Source: Clostridia bacterium
Lineage (GTDB): Bacteria > Bacillota > Sulfobacillia > SLMV01
Assembly: GCA_007136565.1 (NCBI GenBank)
Contig: SLGS01000038.1
Coordinates: 1-35,635 of the forward strand
Direction of reading: 5' to 3'
DNA length: 35,635 bases
Part shown: positions 24,268-32,690 of the stretch, in pieces
Layout of the letters: every line of letters starts with the position of its first letter
How positions within the stretch are numbered: position 1 is the stretch's first letter
Notes under the pieces: generated by a model
The model's input: the letters and a program-made list of their open reading frames with translations, nothing else
Database searches by the model: none
Told to the model about the DNA's origin: nothing
Position numbers and translations under genes: made by a program

Positions 24268-25559
24268 TTCAACGCTTTGCCTACGGAAACGAAACCCTGG
24301 AGGTAGACGTCCCCGGGAATCTCATCCAAGTGCTGCGCCCGGACGTGGGGGAGGCCACGGAGTCGGAGGAGCAAATAGTTCGCAGCGCCCTGGAGAGTCC
24401 CACAGGATCCCCTCGCCTCGGAGATATGGTAAATCCGGGTGAAAGCGCCGTCGTCTTGATTAGCGATATGACGCGGCTTTGGGTTCGCCAGGACTTATTC
24501 TTGCCCCGGATAATCGAGGAGCTCGCGCGAGGTGGAGTGCATCCGTCGGATATTACCCTGATCGCTGCCACCGGGGATCACAGGGGACACGCCGACGAGG
24601 AGTGGAAGCTCCTGTTGGGCCCGGACATACCGGCAGGGGTTCGATGGGTCGACCACGACGCCAGGGATTCGGCTTCCATGGTTCATCTGGGAAGCACTTC
24701 CCGGGGGACCGAGGTATCCATCAACGCCCTCGCCGCCGAGGCCGATAGGCTGATACTGACCGGTGGAATAGTATACCATTTCCTCGCGGGTTTCAGTGGT
24801 GGGATGAAGGCGATACTCCCCGGTGTATCCTCGTACGAAACGATAATGGCGAACCATTCCCTGGCCCTTGCCGAAGGAGGGGGAATCGAAGCTTCGGTAT
24901 CCGCCGGCACCATGTCCGGCAACCCGTGCAGTGAAGATATCTGGGAGGGCGGAGAACTGGGATCTCCCGATTTTCTCTTCAATGTTGTTGTCGACGATGA
25001 AAACCACAGGATAGTGGGGGCCGTGGCGGGGGATCCGCGCTCGGCACATCGTATAGGCCGCGGCTTGGCCCGGGATCGCTGGGAAGTCGCCATAGAGCGC
25101 AGGGTCCCGGTGGTCCTGGCTTCGTCCGGTGGCTATCCCAAGGACATAAACCTCTACCAGACCTATAAGACCCTTTACGGTGCTCGGAGGGCGGTGGCCG
25201 ATGGAGGCACCGTGGTTATCGCCTCCCTGTGCTCCGAGGGTATGGGTAACGATGATTTCGCCCGGATGCTCCTGGAACACTCTTCGAACCGCGAGCGTGA
25301 GGCCCGCCTGAGGGAGGAGTTCACCATCGGGGGGTACATGGCTTTTCACGCCGCCGTGATGGCTTCCGAATGCGATGTCATCCTGGTGTCGGGCATGGAC
25401 GCCGCCGAGATCGAGGCGGCCGGCATGATTGCCGCCGGGGATATGGATGAGGCGGTCCAAAAGGTTGTGGACAAGCACGGGAGCGAGTTCGAATATCACA
25501 TGATGCCATCGGGCGGCGCATTTCCGGTGATGAAGCGAGGGGAAGTCGATTGCGGATGA
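24264..25559 (+). CDS. LarA family nickel-pincer-type racemase/epimerase
   Basis: A 431-residue homologue of lactate racemase LarA. The residues that hold the nickel-pincer cofactor in LarA appear conserved: ATGDHRGHADEE (H106), the YHFLAGFSGGMKAILPG block (H172 and K182, the lysine that bonds the pincer) and ANHSL (H198). These positions match Lactobacillus LarA H108, H174, K184 and H200 with a constant offset of two. The DMTR segment fits the substrate-binding site. LarB, LarC and LarE, which build the cofactor, are not in the window. The gene is coupled by an ATGA overlap to the dehydratase-like gene, so its substrate may be a hydroxy acid from the same pathway instead of lactate. The LarA superfamily includes several 2-hydroxy acid racemases and epimerases, so the exact reaction is open. 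Confidence 0.88.
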   Translation: MIQRFAYGNETLEVDVPGNLIQVLRPDVGEATESEEQIVRSALESPTGSPRLGDMVNPGESAVVLISDMTRLWVRQDLFLPRIIEELARGGVHPSDITLIAATGDHRGHADEEWKLLLGPDIPAGVRWVDHDARDSASMVHLGSTSRGTEVSINALAAEADRLILTGGIVYHFLAGFSGGMKAILPGVSSYETIMANHSLALAEGGGIEASVSAGTMSGNPCSEDIWEGGELGSPDFLFNVVVDDENHRIVGAVAGDPRSAHRIGRGLARDRWEVAIERRVPVVLASSGGYPKDINLYQTYKTLYGARRAVADGGTVVIASLCSEGMGNDDFARMLLEHSSNREREARLREEFTIGGYMAFHAAVMASECDVILVSGMDAAEIEAAGMIAAGDMDEAVQKVVDKHGSEFEYHMMPSGGAFPVMKRGEVDCG

Positions 25560-26155
25560 GCGGGGACGGCATGGAAAAGGGCTACGTGCAGGTCTACACC
25601 GGTGACGGAAAGGGCAAGACGACCGCGGCCCTGGGGCTATCGATGAGGGCGGTTGGTAGGGGACTGCGGGTCATGATGATCCAGTTCATGAAGCGATGGG
25701 GATACGGTGAGCACATCGCCGCGAGGAGACTGGAACCCGAACTGACCATCGTTCAGGTCGGGAAACCCTACTTGATTGCCCGAGAGGGAGAAATGGACGA
25801 GGCTACGCGAGAGATGGTTTCGGACGACGTCGTCATATTTCCGCCCGGAGAGCCTCCGTCCGAAATCCTCGACCTGGCTTGTGAGGGTATGGATTTGGCC
25901 AGGGAGACCCTGGTCGGTGGAAAAGTGGACGTACTCATCCTCGATGAGATCAACGTGGCTCTTCACTACGGGTTGGTGCAGCTGGACGAGGTATTGGATC
26001 TCCTCGATGAGCGTCCCGATAACGTAGAAGTGGTATTGACTGGCCGGGGTGCTCCCATTGAAATCATCGATCGCGCGGACCTGGTGACGGAGATGAAAGA
26101 GATAAAGCACTACTTCCGCGACGGGGTTTTCGCCCGCCGCGGGATCGAGGAATGA
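25550..26155 (+). CDS. cobO: Cob(I)yrinic acid a,c-diamide adenosyltransferase (CobA/BtuR type)
   Basis: A 201-residue P-loop enzyme that transfers the 5'-deoxyadenosyl group of ATP to cob(I)alamin or its precursor. The phosphate loop GDGKGKTTAALG is near residue 18, followed by GRGLRVMMIQFMK, the VDVLILDEINVALHYGL segment near 125 and LTGRGAP near 165, all in the family order. Three starts are possible: TTG 25550 (best spacing, 7 bases after GAGGGG), ATG 25556 (ATGA overlap with the LarA-like stop) and ATG 25571. It ends the eleven-gene plus-strand run that also encodes the AdoCbl-dependent mutase and MeaB, which suggests it supplies their cofactor. Its stop abuts the stop of the convergent cyclase gene. 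Confidence 0.94.
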   Translation: MRMSGDGMEKGYVQVYTGDGKGKTTAALGLSMRAVGRGLRVMMIQFMKRWGYGEHIAARRLEPELTIVQVGKPYLIAREGEMDEATREMVSDDVVIFPPGEPPSEILDLACEGMDLARETLVGGKVDVLILDEINVALHYGLVQLDEVLDLLDERPDNVEVVLTGRGAPIEIIDRADLVTEMKEIKHYFRDGVFARRGIEE

Positions 26156-26806
26156 TCAGGATCGGGGTATCAACAGGGCCCTGACGGGTGATCCGTCGGA
26201 GCCATCGATTTTCGGGGGAGGGGCGATGAGGGTGTAACGCCCCTCTTCTGCGTTGCGTAGGTCCAGGAATTCCAAAATGTAGATGCCGTTACTCGCGCAC
26301 GCGGAGTGGCCCGGTAGTTTCTTGCTATCGAAGGCGTCCACGCTCGGTGCATCCGTTCCCAGGAGTAGGGCGCCGCCGTGGCCCAGGTCCTCGATCAGCG
26401 ATTCCGATGGATATCGAAACCGGGTCTCGAAGGGGTTCGCCGGTTCGTATCCAGTGCGAAGCAGCACCCTCGGGGTATATTCGCCGGGGATATCCACCCT
26501 TTCCAGGGCCCTTCGAAACTCCTCGGAGCAAATGGGTCCTGGGGCGCCGCGAAGATTCACCACGAGGGCGTCCCCGAGGAACGCTCCCAGGTCCATCGAT
26601 TCCAGGGTCGCGCCTTCGTCGGAGTAGTGATACGGAGAGTCGGCGTGGGTCCCAGTGTGAGGACTGAAACACAAGCGAGAAAGGTTCACCGACGAACCCG
26701 CGCAAATGCGCGCCGTCCAGTCCCGTTTGAAGACAGAGTCCCCCGGCCATTCGGCGAACGAGGGGGAGAGGGTGTGCGAAATGTCTATGATCTCGGTGAA
26801 ATCCAT
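26156..26806 (-). CDS. Metal-dependent cyclase/hydrolase, KynB (arylformamidase) family
   Basis: A 216-residue protein of the cyclase family (kynurenine formamidase type). The metal-binding motif HTGTHADSPYH is intact near residue 50, as is the later TDAPSVD segment. KynB hydrolyses N-formylkynurenine, but the family also contains isatin hydrolases and many uncharacterised members. No other tryptophan-degradation gene is nearby, so the substrate is unknown. I chose ATG 26806 over the upstream GTG 26818 because it overlaps the YhaN-like stop as TGATG; AGGAAG lies about 11 bases upstream on the coding strand. It is thus the third gene of a nuclease operon, an unexpected place for such an enzyme. 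Confidence 0.88.
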   Translation of the reverse strand: MDFTEIIDISHTLSPSFAEWPGDSVFKRDWTARICAGSSVNLSRLCFSPHTGTHADSPYHYSDEGATLESMDLGAFLGDALVVNLRGAPGPICSEEFRRALERVDIPGEYTPRVLLRTGYEPANPFETRFRYPSESLIEDLGHGGALLLGTDAPSVDAFDSKKLPGHSACASNGIYILEFLDLRNAEEGRYTLIAPPPKIDGSDGSPVRALLIPRS

Positions 26807-29800
26807 CACCGGTTGCACTTCCTTTCAGTGTTCGATTCCAAGGTATTTCCGGCGCCCATTTTAACAACCCCAAATCCCCGGTTCTCGGGGAACAGGTCGA
26901 CAATCCGGGCGTGGCAGGTGAGGTATAACACCTGGAAATCCTCGGCTGCGCCGAGCACGAGTTCGATGGCACCCTTGAGGCGCCTATCGTCGAGGTTGAC
27001 CAGGGGATCGTCCATCACCACGGGCAGGGGCGTATGCGACGCTGCCATCTCGGCCAGGGTAGCCATGCGCAGTGCCAGGTATACTCCTCCCAGCGTTCCG
27101 CGACTGAGCTCGGATACCTTCACGACGTTTCGGCTATCGCCGGTCAGAAGTCGTGGAGGGCCTCCGTCGGGAGCTACCCGGATGCCCGTGTAGGAATGGC
27201 CGGTGAGCTCGCGAATCATAGCCGATGCCCGGAGCATGGCCGCCGGGGCTCGTTCGTCTTCCCCCCGGGAACGAGCATTCTGGAGGAGATAGCTCGCCGC
27301 TTCCAATTCGCGCAATTCGTCGACCAGGAATCTCAACCTCGATAATGCCGTCTCCCTGCGTAGGTCGTCTTGGGCCGAATCCTGGCTGGTTCCCATGGCC
27401 TCGAGTTGGCTCCTCAATCCACCGATGATCTCAAGTACTCGGTGGAGTTCGGCCTCGTCTTCTCCCAGGGCGCGTTCCTCCCTTTCGACTTCCCCCTCTT
27501 CCGGCGGCGCGTCGGGTAGATCGTCTTCGAAGGCCCCCCGGATTTCCCGGATGCGGGCGGTCAACTCATCGGCGGTGGCCCGAAGATTCGAAGCCTCCTC
27601 CCATCTGTACGCCCTTTCTCTGAAGCCCTCAACATCCTCGCATCCACCGGACACGAGAAGCCCATCCAGGCGATCACTGGCGATCCTTCTGCGAGCGTCA
27701 ATGGCATCGCGTGTCTCCTTCAGATCCCCCAGGCGTCGATCCACCCCGTCGAGTTCCTCCCGCTCCCTCTGTAGTTCCTCGAGGCTCGCAGCGGTCGCCA
27801 GGACGGCGTCGCGGATTTCGCGGACGGAGAATTCCCTGCCCGATGGGATCCCCGGGATCCGGGAGGCCTCGGCTTCGAATCTTCTAATGCGCCGTTGCAG
27901 GTCTTCGAGCTCCGTGCGGAGCTTTTGCACCTGTCCCAGTTTCCCGGACAGACGATGGAGGGGGTCGAGACATCGAGCGGCGTCCCGGGGACTCGTTCCG
28001 GCCGGAAATCCCAACCCCTCCAGTTCAGCGCGGAAGTCCTCGTGGATCCTATCTCGTTCTCGTTTGATCTCCTCGATTTCGCATTCCGCGGCCGCGAGGG
28101 CGTCGGACACTTGCTTTCGTTGCATTATTTCGCTCCTCGATGCTTCGGCGCGTGCCGCGGCTTGTTCGCAGTATCGCCGTTCCCTCAATATTTCTTCGGC
28201 GGTGCGGGTTCGGGAATCCCCGAACAGTTCCCGGGTGGAATCCCGAAGGGAACTCTCCAGAGCATCCATCCGACGGCTCGACTCGGCCGGGTCCCCCGGG
28301 GTATTCTCGGGCGTCCCCCGCATCGGGAGAAGGAGCCGAAAAATGGAGATTCCCAGGACGCTCCCCGCGGCGGCGATCATGCCCGGGACCGGCTGATCTC
28401 CGAGGAACAAGTAGACGGAGGCCAGGAGCATGGTCAGTACCACGCCGGGAGTCAGCCATACCAGGGCCGGATGAATGGTGGTAGGGGAGAACCCGGTGCG
28501 CTCGAGGTATTCTAGCCTCGTTGCAAGCCGCTCCCGCTCAGACAGTGCATCGAAATACTCGTCCAGTCTTCGAACGCGCCACTGCATTTCGTCGATGTTG
28601 GTCGAGGTAGGATCCGGGTCTTCATTTGTCGGCGTCCGTCCGGCGAAGCGTACCAACCCGTTTCTAAGCTCAGATGCCCGGGATTCCACATCGCGCATTT
28701 TGCGCCCGGACTCTTCCGCGGCGGAAACCATATCGTCGAGGCGATTCCGCAGGGGGATGGAGGGGGCCAGATTCCGTCCCCTCTCCACGGTCCAGCCAGG
28801 TCCCAGCTCATCGATTATGTCGCGGCATTCACTCCCCAGGGATCCGAGGTTGGCGACGAGGGTGTCTCGTCGGGCCAGGATGTCGGACAGCGAACGGGCC
28901 TCGGGGATCAACTTGCGCAGGTCGGTCTCGTGTTCTACCAATGAGTGTGTTGCGATTTCCTCCCGAATGGCGCTCGCCCGGGAGCAAAGGGATGAGATCT
29001 GGCCGCGGATGGTATCGGATTCCTCCTCGAGTTCTTCGAGGGTATCTTCCCGGTCCCTCAACCTGGCCAGGGCGCCCGCGGGGAAACCCTCGGGCACGTC
29101 CAGAGCCGCCAAGTCGCGCTGGATGGATGCGAGGTGTCTTTGCAGGGGGGCGATACGGGCGGTCGCTCGAAGCCGAGCGAGTCGATGGTTCCTCTTTGCG
29201 ATGGTGGCAGTCAGGGTTTCGTATTGGGCCTGGCGCCTGACCAGCTCCGAGCGCATCCGGTTGTGCTCCAAGATGATCGGTGCGCTCCTTCTTTCCTCCG
29301 CTTCGAGGTCTTCCAACTCCGCCAGGACGTCGGTGATTTCGGAACCGGATCGGGGCCTGTATAGGCGCGACTTGCGCTCGTTAAAGACGCCCTCGATTCG
29401 CTCCAATGTCGATATATCTATGCCCGCGGCGGTGGCGTATAGTAGTTGGGCCACGTCTGTGGATTGCATGGAACGCACGTCCTCGAGCTCGGATATCCCG
29501 AAGTTCAGGAGGTTTCGGTGTCCCACCGATGACAGTCCGCCCCAAAGGCTTTCGAGCAAATCCTGGGCCCCTTGGTTGGGGAGGCGTTCGCCGTCGCGAA
29601 AGAGGGAAAGATCGCCGGAGACCCTGCCTCCTGGGTCCTGCCAACGTTCGGCGCGGTACTCGTGGCCCCCGGTGGTGAATTCGAGCCATCCTCCGCGCCT
29701 TCCCCCCGCCAGGGACGGATACTGGTTGAGGCTACTGCGAGCGTCGGGGAAGCCGAAGATCACGGCGGGTATGAATGACGCCAGGGTACTCTTGCCGGCT

Positions 29801-29898
29801 TCGTTTGGTCCCGTCACCACAGTCATTCCCTCGTCCAGGTGCAGGTCGAAATCCCGGAGAAACCCAAATCCCTCTATTCTCACCCGGTGGAGGATCAA
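26806..29898 (-). CDS. YhaN-like SMC/SbcC-type AAA ATPase with central membrane hairpin
   Basis: A 1030-residue SMC-like ATPase. Walker A GPNEAGKS lies at residues 30-37. The ABC signature (ELSRGTLGGVYLALR), Walker B (VVMDDPLVNLDD) and H-loop (LTCH) are in the last 110 residues. Between them lie two long Glu/Arg-rich coiled coils. At the midpoint, about residues 478-500 and 505-525, are two hydrophobic helices that look like a transmembrane hairpin, where Rad50/SbcC would have a CxxC zinc hook; no CxxC is present. This layout is that of Bacillus YhaN. The start is TTG 29898 with GAAGGAGGAG 5 bases upstream, overlapping the YhaO-like stop as TTGA; a longer frame to 29994 lies inside that gene. 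It probably works with the YhaO-like nuclease in DNA end processing. Confidence 0.93.
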   Translation of the reverse strand: MILHRVRIEGFGFLRDFDLHLDEGMTVVTGPNEAGKSTLASFIPAVIFGFPDARSSLNQYPSLAGGRRGGWLEFTTGGHEYRAERWQDPGGRVSGDLSLFRDGERLPNQGAQDLLESLWGGLSSVGHRNLLNFGISELEDVRSMQSTDVAQLLYATAAGIDISTLERIEGVFNERKSRLYRPRSGSEITDVLAELEDLEAEERRSAPIILEHNRMRSELVRRQAQYETLTATIAKRNHRLARLRATARIAPLQRHLASIQRDLAALDVPEGFPAGALARLRDREDTLEELEEESDTIRGQISSLCSRASAIREEIATHSLVEHETDLRKLIPEARSLSDILARRDTLVANLGSLGSECRDIIDELGPGWTVERGRNLAPSIPLRNRLDDMVSAAEESGRKMRDVESRASELRNGLVRFAGRTPTNEDPDPTSTNIDEMQWRVRRLDEYFDALSERERLATRLEYLERTGFSPTTIHPALVWLTPGVVLTMLLASVYLFLGDQPVPGMIAAAGSVLGISIFRLLLPMRGTPENTPGDPAESSRRMDALESSLRDSTRELFGDSRTRTAEEILRERRYCEQAAARAEASRSEIMQRKQVSDALAAAECEIEEIKRERDRIHEDFRAELEGLGFPAGTSPRDAARCLDPLHRLSGKLGQVQKLRTELEDLQRRIRRFEAEASRIPGIPSGREFSVREIRDAVLATAASLEELQREREELDGVDRRLGDLKETRDAIDARRRIASDRLDGLLVSGGCEDVEGFRERAYRWEEASNLRATADELTARIREIRGAFEDDLPDAPPEEGEVEREERALGEDEAELHRVLEIIGGLRSQLEAMGTSQDSAQDDLRRETALSRLRFLVDELRELEAASYLLQNARSRGEDERAPAAMLRASAMIRELTGHSYTGIRVAPDGGPPRLLTGDSRNVVKVSELSRGTLGGVYLALRMATLAEMAASHTPLPVVMDDPLVNLDDRRLKGAIELVLGAAEDFQVLYLTCHARIVDLFPENRGFGVVKMGAGNTLESNTERKCNR

Positions 29899-31178
29899 GG
29901 CGACTCCTCCTTCGAGATCGTACGAAGGAGACTCTCGCGGGCTCGCTCCAGGATCCCCACTGCGTGGGAGCGCGGTATACCGGGTTTGATCCATTTTCGT
30001 AGCCGGGGATCGGAGATGATACGGGAATCCAGTTGCTCCAGGAATTCCCCGGCGATGTGGGAATCCGGCGAGTCGAGTTCTTCCAGTAGGTCGGTTTCCA
30101 CCCTCGCGATATCGCCCAGTAGATCATCTCGGTCCCGCAGGTTGGATCGGTCCATCGGGCGGGCGACTCGCCACGATATCGAGTCGATCCAGGTGGTTGG
30201 TGAACTCGATGCCAATTCGCGAACGGTCTCCAGGAGATCCTCGGTTTCCGCCGGAGATTCGAAGGAAGTGGCCAGTGGACTCTCGCCCTCGAAAATGAGG
30301 CGAATCAATACCGCTCGACCTCCGGCTTCGTCGGCTATTCGTTCCAGGATGTTCGACACCAGGTCGAGGATTTCGGCTTCGGTGTCGATGGAACGGTCCA
30401 ATGGCAGTCGGGGTTGTGCCCACCTGATGGAGTCCAGGGGGCGAAAAGCCGGCCTTGGGATACCGTCACGGACTTCCACGAGATAGCATCCCTTGGGGCC
30501 CGTTTCCCCGAAATGCCGGCCCTGCGTGGTTCCGGAATAGGCTATGGTGGGTTCGGATTCGCGCAGCAACTTGGCTGAGTGCACGTGGCCGAGCGCCCAA
30601 TAGTCATCGCCGGAGCTGATCAGATCGTGCAAGCGGCTGGGCGCGTACCCGTCGCCGGCCGATCCGTCGACATCGGTGTGGAGCAATCCAACGCGAAAGA
30701 TGCCCGGTTGAGATTTGAGTCGCGGGAATAGGTGCAAGGGGTCGTCGCTGTAGGTTTCGTGGGGATGGCTGACTCCTCGGATCTCCGCAGAGCCACCGGG
30801 AACGGGTATCGTAACCGTACCTAGATCGTCGGAGAAGAGGTGGGCGCCGTCGGGCTCGTCCAAGTGGGCTCTCGCGGTGTTGAGGGGATCGTGATTCCCT
30901 GCGACCCTGACCACTGGGATCCCGGCCCCGGAGAGGCGTTTCGCGGCGTCCCCGAGGCGGACCTGGGCCCGCAACGACGGTGTGCGATGATCGAAGATAT
31001 CCCCGGCCAGCAGAAGGAATGAAACTTCCTCCTCTATGCAGATCTGCACCAGGGTGTCCAGAGCGTCCATGCTGGCCGTCACTGCCATGTCCCGGATAGC
31101 GGGAGGCAGGTCTCTACGTATTCCGCTAAAGGGACTATCCAGGTGCAGGTCTGCCGCGTGAACGAATCGAAAATTCAA
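29895..31178 (-). CDS. YhaO/SbcD-like metallophosphoesterase nuclease
   Basis: A 427-residue calcineurin-like nuclease of the Mre11/SbcD group. The metal motifs are HAADLHLDSPF at the start, LLAGDIFDH near residue 56, VAGNHDP near 95, LLHTDVDG near 170 and ALGHVHSAKL near 200. The C-terminal 200 residues form the capping and ATPase-contact region. The start is TTG 31178 (LNFRFVHAAD), with AGGAGG about 9 bases upstream; the frame is open to 31283 but those residues are Arg/Gly-rich and unlike the family. Its stop overlaps the YhaN-like start (TTGA), showing tight coupling. A degenerate LexA-type box lies about 30 bases before the start. The complex would be a DNA exo/endonuclease for broken or blocked ends. 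Confidence 0.93.
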   Translation of the reverse strand: MNFRFVHAADLHLDSPFSGIRRDLPPAIRDMAVTASMDALDTLVQICIEEEVSFLLLAGDIFDHRTPSLRAQVRLGDAAKRLSGAGIPVVRVAGNHDPLNTARAHLDEPDGAHLFSDDLGTVTIPVPGGSAEIRGVSHPHETYSDDPLHLFPRLKSQPGIFRVGLLHTDVDGSAGDGYAPSRLHDLISSGDDYWALGHVHSAKLLRESEPTIAYSGTTQGRHFGETGPKGCYLVEVRDGIPRPAFRPLDSIRWAQPRLPLDRSIDTEAEILDLVSNILERIADEAGGRAVLIRLIFEGESPLATSFESPAETEDLLETVRELASSSPTTWIDSISWRVARPMDRSNLRDRDDLLGDIARVETDLLEELDSPDSHIAGEFLEQLDSRIISDPRLRKWIKPGIPRSHAVGILERARESLLRTISKEESP

Positions 31179-31207
31179 GACAGGAGAACCTCCTCTAGGT
31201 CTGACTC

Positions 31208-31219
31208 GTACAAAGGTTC
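31208..31219 (-). promoter_or_regulatory. Degenerate LexA (SOS) box before the YhaO/YhaN operon
   Basis: On the minus strand the site reads GAACCTTTGTAC, preceded by C, so it matches GAAC-N4-GTTC at 7 of 8 fixed positions. It lies 30-41 bases upstream of the YhaO-like start. No good -35/-10 pair could be placed with it. It would make sense for DNA-repair genes but one mismatch leaves it uncertain. Confidence 0.35.
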
Positions 31220-31357
31220 GACCTCGCGGGCCCGCGTACCTGCCGAAACCGATCTTTCTTTGGTTGCAGGAATAAAGATGCAATTGGAGAATCTAACCCC
31301 GTTGGATTCGATTCCATCCGCGGCTCGTGGGTGGTGGGAAGTGAGCCCGATTCACTC

Positions 31358-32668
31358 ATGTCCATTCCCGTGAAAAGGAATACTCTCGAAAGAGCGCTGC
31401 TGGTCACCATGATCGGTGACGACCTGATCCTGACCTACGACGACCCCGATCTCACCGCCCGACGCGAGGAATTGGCCCGTCTCGTTGATACCGCCGGCGG
31501 TGTGCCCGTGGGGGAGATCACCCAGTATCGGCGAAGGCCCGACCCCAGAACCTTCGTCGGCAAGGGGAAGGTCGAGGAGATAGCCGAGGCCATCGAGGAA
31601 TTGGCCGTCGAACTGGTAGTCTTCAACCACGAACTGTCCCCGGGACAACAGAAGAACCTGGAGGATTCGCTGGGCACACGCATCATAGATAGAACCCGGT
31701 TGATCCTCGACATATTCGCCCAAAGAGCGCGTAGCCGCGAGGGTAAGCTTCAGGTGGAGCTGGCTCAGCTTACGTATTTCCTGCCGCGCCTGACCGGTCG
31801 CGGGGAGGAATTATCCAGGTTGGCCGGCGGTATCGGCACCCGTGGCCCCGGTGAGACAAAACTGGAGGCAGATCGACGCCGTGTCCGACGTCGTATGACG
31901 GACCTGAGGAGGGAAATCGCCCAGATCAGGGCGCATCGACAGCTTCTCAGGGATCGGCGTAGGCAGGACGGCGTCCCGGTGTTCGCGTTGGTGGGCTACA
32001 CAAATGCCGGTAAGTCGACTCTTCTGAACAGGCTTACGGATTCGGAGCAGGGAGCGGAGGACAAACTCTTCGCGACCCTCGATCCCGCAATCCGCAAGGC
32101 GAGCCTGCCCTCCGGACTGGATGTCTACCTTGTGGACACAGTCGGTTTCGTTCGAGATCTGCCCACCCAACTGATGGCAGCGTTTCGCGCCACCTTGGAG
32201 GAAGTCGTCGAGGCCGATTTCCTCGTCCACGTCGTGGACGCATCCCATTCCGATTGGATCGAGCAAGTGGCAGCGGTGGAAGATGTGTTGGCGGGAATGG
32301 GAGTGTCCACCGATGGAGCCATCACCGCCTTGAACAAGGTTGATCGTATGGAGTACCCGTTGGCCGAAGTCGACACCCGTGAATTGCCGCGGCCCGTCCG
32401 GGTGTCCGCGCTTTCGGGGCGGGGTGTTCGAGAACTCCTGGATCTAATGGACGACGTGGTCCGGGCGGTCAGGTTGCGATGCGAATTCATCGTACCGTAC
32501 TCCATGATGGATCTCCTGGATGAGATCCATGGCCACGGGGAGATGCACGGGGAGAAGTATCTGGAGGAGGGCGTCAGGTTGGATGTCACGCTTCCCGCGA
32601 GTATGGCGGACAGGATTCGATCGAAGTTGGAGTCGAATAGCGGAAAAGGCGGGAACGAATGTACTTAA
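31358..32668 (+). CDS. hflX: HflX ribosome-associated GTPase
   Basis: A 436-residue GTPase that binds the large ribosomal subunit and splits or rescues stalled ribosomes under stress. The N-terminal HflX domain holds DPRTFVGKGKVEEI near residue 62. GIGTRGPGETKLEADRR lies near 158-174, before the coiled linker. The G domain has GYTNAGKST (213-221), the DTVGF switch and NKVD. The C-terminal domain is short. The start is uncertain: ATG 31358 is preferred with a weak purine stretch upstream; GTG 31331 would add 9 residues. The YhaO operon diverges from it. The glutamine synthetase gene follows after 22 bases, an arrangement that recalls the hflX-glnR-glnA region of Bacillus but without glnR. Confidence 0.95.
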   Translation: MSIPVKRNTLERALLVTMIGDDLILTYDDPDLTARREELARLVDTAGGVPVGEITQYRRRPDPRTFVGKGKVEEIAEAIEELAVELVVFNHELSPGQQKNLEDSLGTRIIDRTRLILDIFAQRARSREGKLQVELAQLTYFLPRLTGRGEELSRLAGGIGTRGPGETKLEADRRRVRRRMTDLRREIAQIRAHRQLLRDRRRQDGVPVFALVGYTNAGKSTLLNRLTDSEQGAEDKLFATLDPAIRKASLPSGLDVYLVDTVGFVRDLPTQLMAAFRATLEEVVEADFLVHVVDASHSDWIEQVAAVEDVLAGMGVSTDGAITALNKVDRMEYPLAEVDTRELPRPVRVSALSGRGVRELLDLMDDVVRAVRLRCEFIVPYSMMDLLDEIHGHGEMHGEKYLEEGVRLDVTLPASMADRIRSKLESNSGKGGNECT

Positions 32669-32690
32669 TCATGAGAAAATGGGGGCGATC

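Noticed and set aside
24495..25499. 334-codon open frame on the minus strand
   Set aside because: It is antisense to the LarA-like gene, which has clear catalytic motifs; the frame itself has no recognisable domain.
28475..29989. 504-codon open frame on the plus strand
   Set aside because: It lies antisense to the YhaN-like ATPase gene. It is rich in Ser and Arg with no domain pattern, a by-product of GC-rich codon use.
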